From NCBI RefSeq assembly GCF_000344685.1, contig NW_006920412.1, forward strand, positions 1,433,448 to 1,497,447: 64,000 nucleotides of DNA, in the 5' to 3' direction. Positions within the stretch are counted from its first letter, which is position 1; every line of letters starts with the position of its first letter. Source of the DNA: Gloeophyllum trabeum ATCC 11539. Lineage: Eukaryota; Basidiomycota; Agaricomycetes; Gloeophyllales; Gloeophyllaceae. Below are positions 59,290-64,000 of this stretch, in pieces. The position numbers were made by a program, and so were the translations under genes. The notes beneath the pieces were generated by a model, which saw only the letters and a list, made by a program, of their open reading frames with translations, was not told the origin of the DNA and made no database searches.

Positions 59290-60631
59290 ATGAGCACTAT
59301 CACCGTTAACATCTCCCAAGGCATAGCAACTATAACGCTCAATCGGCCCCAAAGTCTCAATGCCATAACGTCGGCAGGTAAGACGGAATTCGGGTTCTGG
59401 AACGCCACATCTGTAGTTGAAGCACCATTTATTGATTGATCACGCAGATTACGCGTTCTTTGCGGAGGCCCTCAGGGATATCGACAAGAGAGAGGATGTG
59501 TATGTGACTATCTGGCAAGGTATGCGCCTATATATGGGGTGCGGAGATACAGGCGGCGCTAATATGGAGTTACTTTTGTTAGCCACAGGGAACTGGTTCT
59601 GCTCGTGGGTGCACTGTCCCGGGTGGCAGCTGAGACTAAGCACTCAACCGGCTATTGCATAGGGGTACTGATGTGAAGGAGAGTCTTACAGCCCGGGCGG
59701 AGGCGAAGACCGTCCGTGAACAATTCTTAGCCATGATTACACGAACAACGACAGACTGCGGGCAAGCAGTGAGTATCCGCTGGAACGATCGCTAAAATGG
59801 AGCGCTGACTGGGCGGGTCTTAGCTCTACTCTCATAGGAAAGTGCTGATAGCCGCCCTAAACGGACCCGTCTTGGGTGAAGATGTTTGTTTCTTCGTTAC
59901 CTAGAGTCGGGTGCTAACATGAAGCGTGACTGGTTGCAGGTATCGCGGCAGGTATGTTCGGCCTTGTCTCTCTAGGTGTCCATGAAGCGATTGCACGCAT
60001 ATAGCCTTCCTTGGGTATTTTGACTTCATATATTGTATGCCAAATGCATGGCTAGCCGTACCCTTTACCTTCCTGGGTAAGTGAGACTCGCATAATCTAT
60101 GATACACCAGAACGTGATAATTGCATAACAAGGCATAATTGCCGAAGGGGGATCGAGCGTCAGCTTCGTGAATCGAAGTGAGTGACCCTCCGAGTAGATA
60201 TCTGCCTCGATAACATGACTCGGAATCAGTGGGACTGGCGAAAGCGAATGAAGTGCTTCTCTGGGGCCGGAAGAAGAACGCAGAGGAATTACTTCAATGC
60301 GGATTCATCAAGTGAGTCTGTGATGTCCCCTGAGCTTTGAGCGACAGGCCACCCGATCCAATACTCTCTTCCCAGTCATATTTTCCCTCAACAAGAGGTC
60401 TCATCCTTCCATGCTGCCGTCCGTGCAAAAGTTCTGGACCACATAGACGGGCTCGATCCCACAGCCCTTCTTACCGTCAAGAGGCTCCTGCGGCAGGGTT
60501 TGAACGATAAGAACGACCCCGACGCAGTTAACCTCCGAGAGAGCTATGCCCAGGCGGAAAGGTTCGCCAGCGGGATACCTGCTGAGAGGTTTCAGAAGAT
60601 TGCGCGCAAGGAGATCAAGCACAAGCTGTAG
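59290..60631 (+). CDS. Peroxisomal enoyl-CoA isomerase/hydratase (Eci1-like)
   Basis: Crotonase-fold enzyme for beta-oxidation of unsaturated fatty acids, probably a delta3-delta2-enoyl-CoA isomerase. About 285 residues in nine small exons. It starts MSTITVNISQGIATITLNRP followed by QSLNAITSADYAFF, ATGNWFCSGTDVKESLTAR (oxyanion-hole loop), KVLIAALNGPVLGIAA (second oxyanion element), FDFIYCMPNAWLAVPFTFLG and IIAEGGSSVSFVNRMGLAKA, whose Glu is the usual isomerase base. The C-terminus is RKEIKHKL before TAG; HKL is a PTS1 variant, which places the enzyme in peroxisomes. No other beta-oxidation gene lies nearby. Confidence 0.9.
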
Positions 60632-61193
60632 TATATGTCCACCTCACGAGCTGTGCTTGTTACTGCAAGGATTCCGGAGCCTTGTAACGACTTCAGCATA
60701 CCACGCTCCTACTGTACTTGTATCGTTGATACCGCTGACAACAAATTAATGTGGCCAGCAGCATCACAGAAATGTAGCAAACCAAGTGCAAGCTGAGTTC
60801 CTGCCACGCCACAGCACTCCTCCGTTCCTGTCGGCCTGCGCGTGGGGAGCACAGCCACTGATGTACGGATGCGGACCAGCCCATTGCAAGATCCGGCCGT
60901 CTTTCGCTGTCGTTTCCTGCGTTCTCCTCAGGCATGTGCTCGATAGCGCCAGCAACAGAACAGGACAGCAGCAGCCTTGGCGGTCTGGGGAAAGCACGTC
61001 TGTTGCGATTCTTGGCACGTCCAAAGTCCTGGAGGGACACAATTTTCCTTATCAAGATCGTCATCTGCAACGCCAATGTGCCTTGAAGAAGATTCGTCCC
61101 ATCTGCCTTGGCAAGGGCGGAGATAGAATAAAGAGCGCCCTCGACGCTTGAAGAGAGCCCTTCTTGCTGCTCGCCTTTCTGTCCCAGCAAGAG
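60632..61193. promoter_or_regulatory. Region upstream of the amino acid permease
   Basis: 562 bases with no supported gene. Antisense and sense open frames here (60693-61217 -, 60786-61151 +) overlap one another and carry no family signal. Confidence 0.4.
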
Positions 61194-63143
61194 ATGGCTG
61201 TCTGGCATCGCAGTCACCCCAGTGCAAAGGCCGCGGATGGCGCGTCTTCATCCGACTCTGCCGACGAGAAGAGAGACAGCCCGGACCAGGAGCAGGGTTT
61301 CGTGGGCACTGTCGACAACATCGACCCCAACCACCGTCATGCTCTCAAGCGTGGCCTCATGGCCAGGCATATCACCATGATCGCGCTGGGCGGAGCTCTG
61401 GGTACGGGTTTGGTCATCGGCAGGTGAGGATGCCTGTCGGGGTCGCCATGTCTCCGCGTAGCTGACAACTCCGGTGTAACAGCGGGTCAGCTCTGGCGAA
61501 AGGAGGCCCGGCCGCGATCCTGATTTCATACACAGCGGTCGGCTTCGTTATGTTCTTGGTCATGTGTTCGCTCGGGGAGATGGGTGCCTGGCTTCCCCTG
61601 CCATCTGGGTTTACAGGCTACGCGTCTCGGTTTTGCGATCCCGCGTTAGGTTTTGCTCTCGGATGGACTTACTGGTAGGACTCATGCTAATGGTGTCGTA
61701 CCCTTTCCTGACGCCTGTTGCCTCCCACAGGATGAAGTACGCTATCATAACACCTAACCAACTCACGGCGGCAGCTCTAGTCATTCAATACTGGGTTGAC
61801 CGAGATAGAGTCAATCCAGGCGTATGGATCGCAGTCTTTATGGTCGTGATCATCACTATCAACTATTTCGGCATAAAGTACTTTGGCGAGTTTGAATTCT
61901 GGCTATCTGGTATGTACCTCTTGAACGGCTACGGCCGCTGCTAGTAGCGAAATCTCATCAAAATGCGTTTAGGTCTCAAGGTCATCACCATCTGTGGATT
62001 AATATTGTTATCTCTTATTCTCGTCCTTGGCGGGGGTCCAGACCATGACCGGAAGGGATTCAGATACTGGAAGGATCCCGGGGCATTTCGTCCCTACATA
62101 GATGGTTAGTTAGCTTCCGACTTCCTGCGTGGACATACCCTCACGCTGTTTCCACAGACGGGGCCACGGGTAATTTCTTGGCTGTATGGTCGACGGTTAT
62201 CACCGCTACATTCTCCTATCTCGGTACGGAATTAGTGGGGGTAACCATCGGAGAGGCTCAGAACCCCAGCAAAACGATCCCGCGAGCTGTCAAGCTTACG
62301 TTCGCCCGGGTCGCGTGCTTCTACGTCCTCTCTATCTTCCTGCTCGGGATGCTGGTGCCTTACAATTCTAAGGACCTGGCCTTTGCCACGAAGCAGAGCG
62401 GCGGGGCATCGGCCTCTCCATTTGTGGTGGCTATTGTCCTTGCTCGCATCCCGATACTGCCTCACATCATCAATGGTGCACTGTTGCTCTTCGTATTTTC
62501 GGCCTCAAACACGGATCTGTACATCTGCACCAGGACACTCTACGGTCTGGCCTGTGAAGGGAAAGCCCCGGCCATTTTCGCACGCACCAACCACCGTGGT
62601 GTCCCAGTTTACGCCCTTGCCGCGTGTGCCCCCTTCACTCTGCTTGCGATGTTGAATGTCTCGGACAATTCAACGACCGTGTTCGGATATTTCGTCAACG
62701 TTGTCACCATCTTCGGTATCTTAACCTGGATATCAATTCTCACCACCCACATCTCGTTCATCCGGGCGCGCAAGGCCCAGGGGGTAACCAAGGAACAAAT
62801 GGCCTACGCTGCGCCCCTGGGTATGTGGGGCTCCGTCGGGGCGCTGGTATTCTGCTGTATTATTGCGCTCTTCAAGAACTTCGACGTATTCGTGAGGGGA
62901 CACTGGAACAGAAATACCTTCATTACGGGCTATATCGGTATCCCGATTTACCTCATCCTGATCTTTGGGTACAAGCTGTTCACCCGGGAATCTGGGCATA
63001 CGCCGGAGACGGTAGACCTGTTTACGGGTAAGGAAGCCTTCGACGCAGAGGAGAAGGAGCATCTGGCGGACAGGCAGGCACGCGCGAGCGATGCCCGTGG
63101 GCGGGGCTGGTTCTACAAGACATTCATAGCTTGGCTGCTATGA
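61194..63143 (+). CDS. Amino acid permease, YAT/AAT family
   Basis: Plasma-membrane proton-coupled amino acid importer of the fungal yeast amino acid transporter family. About 565 residues in five exons. The N-terminal cytosolic tail is followed by HALKRGLMARHITMIALGGA with LGTGLVIGSGSAL (TM1), the conserved SLGEMGAWLPLPSGFTGYA, CDPALGFALGWTYWMKYAI, LTAAALVIQYW, ITINYFGIKYFGEFEFWLS, LKVITICGLILLSLILVLGG, ITATFSYLGTELVGVTIGEA and QNPSKTIPRAVK, then SASNTDLYICTRTLYGLACE and GKAPAIFARTNHRGVPVYA. Twelve hydrophobic spans are consistent with the family. It ends FYKTFIAWLL before TGA. Introns are about 50-65 nt. ATG 61194 (MAVWHRSHPSAK) was chosen; an ATG 30 bases upstream is also in frame. Substrate unknown. 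Confidence 0.95.
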
Positions 63144-64000
63144 AATTGGGTTGGGGACGTGTCAAGCTGTGTGCTCAGGATAGCGCAACTCAGGACCGTG
63201 TTACTTGTAACTGGTGGGACGATGCAAAGGAGAAGCGAGCTCGGAAACGGCCTTGTCGACAAGCTCAGGAATGTACTCAATACAGTGTTAATGATTAGGC
63301 TCAGGCTCTATAATACGACATATCCTTCTTGCTCGGAGGTGTGGCTGTAACAGCCATCTTAGGAGTCAGATCTGCCGGATGGCAAGGAAGGTGCAACTCG
63401 GAGAACCCTTTGCGGCACTCGGAGAAAGATAGAAAAAGGTCAACCATGATTGGCCAGCTCGCTTGACGCACGGCTACCGTTGCCGAGCAGGACCAGGTCG
63501 ACTTTAGGAAATCGAGCACAGCAATGCGGGCTTGCACTCGGGGTCCTGGCACCGCGTGATGGAAAGGAGTGACATCCACCTCTAAATATCGAGTTCCTCC
63601 TGTGCTAATGCTTGTTGACTTCTATGTGCTCTCTCAGTACACTTCTATTAGGTCTGAGAGTATGGAAAGAGCCTATACACATAGTCTGGTACAGTATATG
63701 TGTAATTAGCACCCTTCTCCTTTGTATGAATTGTGCAATACTATATATTACCACGGTCTGCCTATGGTACAAGTGACAACTCTGCTTTGTTGTTTAAGAT
63801 CTAGACAAACCATGTAGTCTGGTTCATAGCTCGTATACACTCATCATGGAATTGTAGGAGTGGTGGCATGTCAGGATTGAGGTGGCTCTCTAACAACCAT
63901 CCCGACTTGGAAGGTACGTCGGTGAAGTATCCTGTGCCTCAAGACTCCAACAAGAATTCCGGTGGGGAAAGTGCTATTCTAAGCAATGTGTTGCACTTTT
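63144..64000. other. Right edge, no gene seen
   Basis: 857 bases downstream of the permease. AT-rich and stop-dense in most frames. A 92-codon minus frame (63301-63579) has no recognisable content. It may contain 3' UTR and the flank of a gene outside the window. Confidence 0.5.

Noticed and set aside
60693..61217. 174-codon minus-strand open frame upstream of the permease
   Set aside because: Overlaps the permease start antisense and matches no family.
1..64000. Search for CRISPR arrays, integrated viruses, intact transposons or terminal repeats
   Set aside because: No regularly spaced direct repeats, reverse transcriptase, transposase or integrase motifs, or long inverted repeats were seen by eye. 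A self-dotplot would be the decisive test.

Overview
This window is eukaryotic nuclear DNA, almost certainly from a filamentous basidiomycete (Agaricomycetes). Genes sit on both strands in no operon order. Most are cut by many short introns of about 45-75 nt with GT-AG ends and CTRAC-like branch sites. The readable proteins are fungal in character: a Gpt2/Sct1-type acyltransferase, a Src1/Heh protein, a TEA/ATTS factor, RNase MRP subunit Rmp1, a GPI-type cupredoxin and a YAT-family amino acid permease. I see no tRNA, rRNA, CRISPR array, intact transposon or viral insertion.

Layout, left to right. The 3' end of an unidentified gene (+, ends 1202). Cyclin T/K-like (-, 1422-2680), head to head with an unidentified multi-exon membrane protein gene (+, about 2937-5821). 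eIF2B alpha (-, 6007-7552). A gene-poor stretch with one orphan single-exon ORF (+, 9018-9701). Methionine aminopeptidase 1 (+, 10676-12598). A Gpt2/Sct1 acyltransferase (-, 12829-15682), head to head with a giant XMAP215/Stu2 TOG protein (+, 15892-23250). APC5 (-, 23610-26568), head to head with NOC3 (+, 26823-29584). A TEA/ATTS transcription factor (-, 29878-31657). VPS23/TSG101 (+, 32811-34719). A Src1/MAN1 inner nuclear membrane protein (-, 35187-37997). Sulfide:quinone oxidoreductase (-, 38860-40672). An Mso1-like protein (+, 41635-42951). A secreted cupredoxin (+, 44005-45542). An O-methyltransferase (-, 46115-47005). RMP1 (-, 47410-48853). Beta-adaptin of AP-1 (+, 49355-51951). An OTU protease (-, 52084-53147). 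An aldo/keto reductase (+, 53357-54874). An armadillo SmgGDS-like protein (+, 56011-59000). A peroxisomal enoyl-CoA isomerase (+, 59290-60631). An amino acid permease (+, 61194-63143).

The content is mostly housekeeping: translation initiation, N-terminal Met removal, ribosome and rRNA maturation (NOC3, RMP1), cell cycle and microtubules (cyclin, APC5, XMAP215), membrane traffic (VPS23, AP-1 beta, Mso1-like) and lipid or sulfide metabolism. There is no sign of a secondary-metabolite cluster. Several neighbours share short (about 200-260 bp) divergent promoters.

The observations most worth a second look are the unidentified membrane protein at 2937-5821, two introns that only make sense with a GC-AG boundary, the five-TOG architecture of the XMAP215 homologue, an in-frame upstream ATG that would mask the cupredoxin signal peptide, and a repeated TCACAGGTCACAGG element between RMP1 and beta-adaptin. 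Exon boundaries were placed by eye from splice motifs and protein-family similarity, so gene ends are more reliable than every internal junction.
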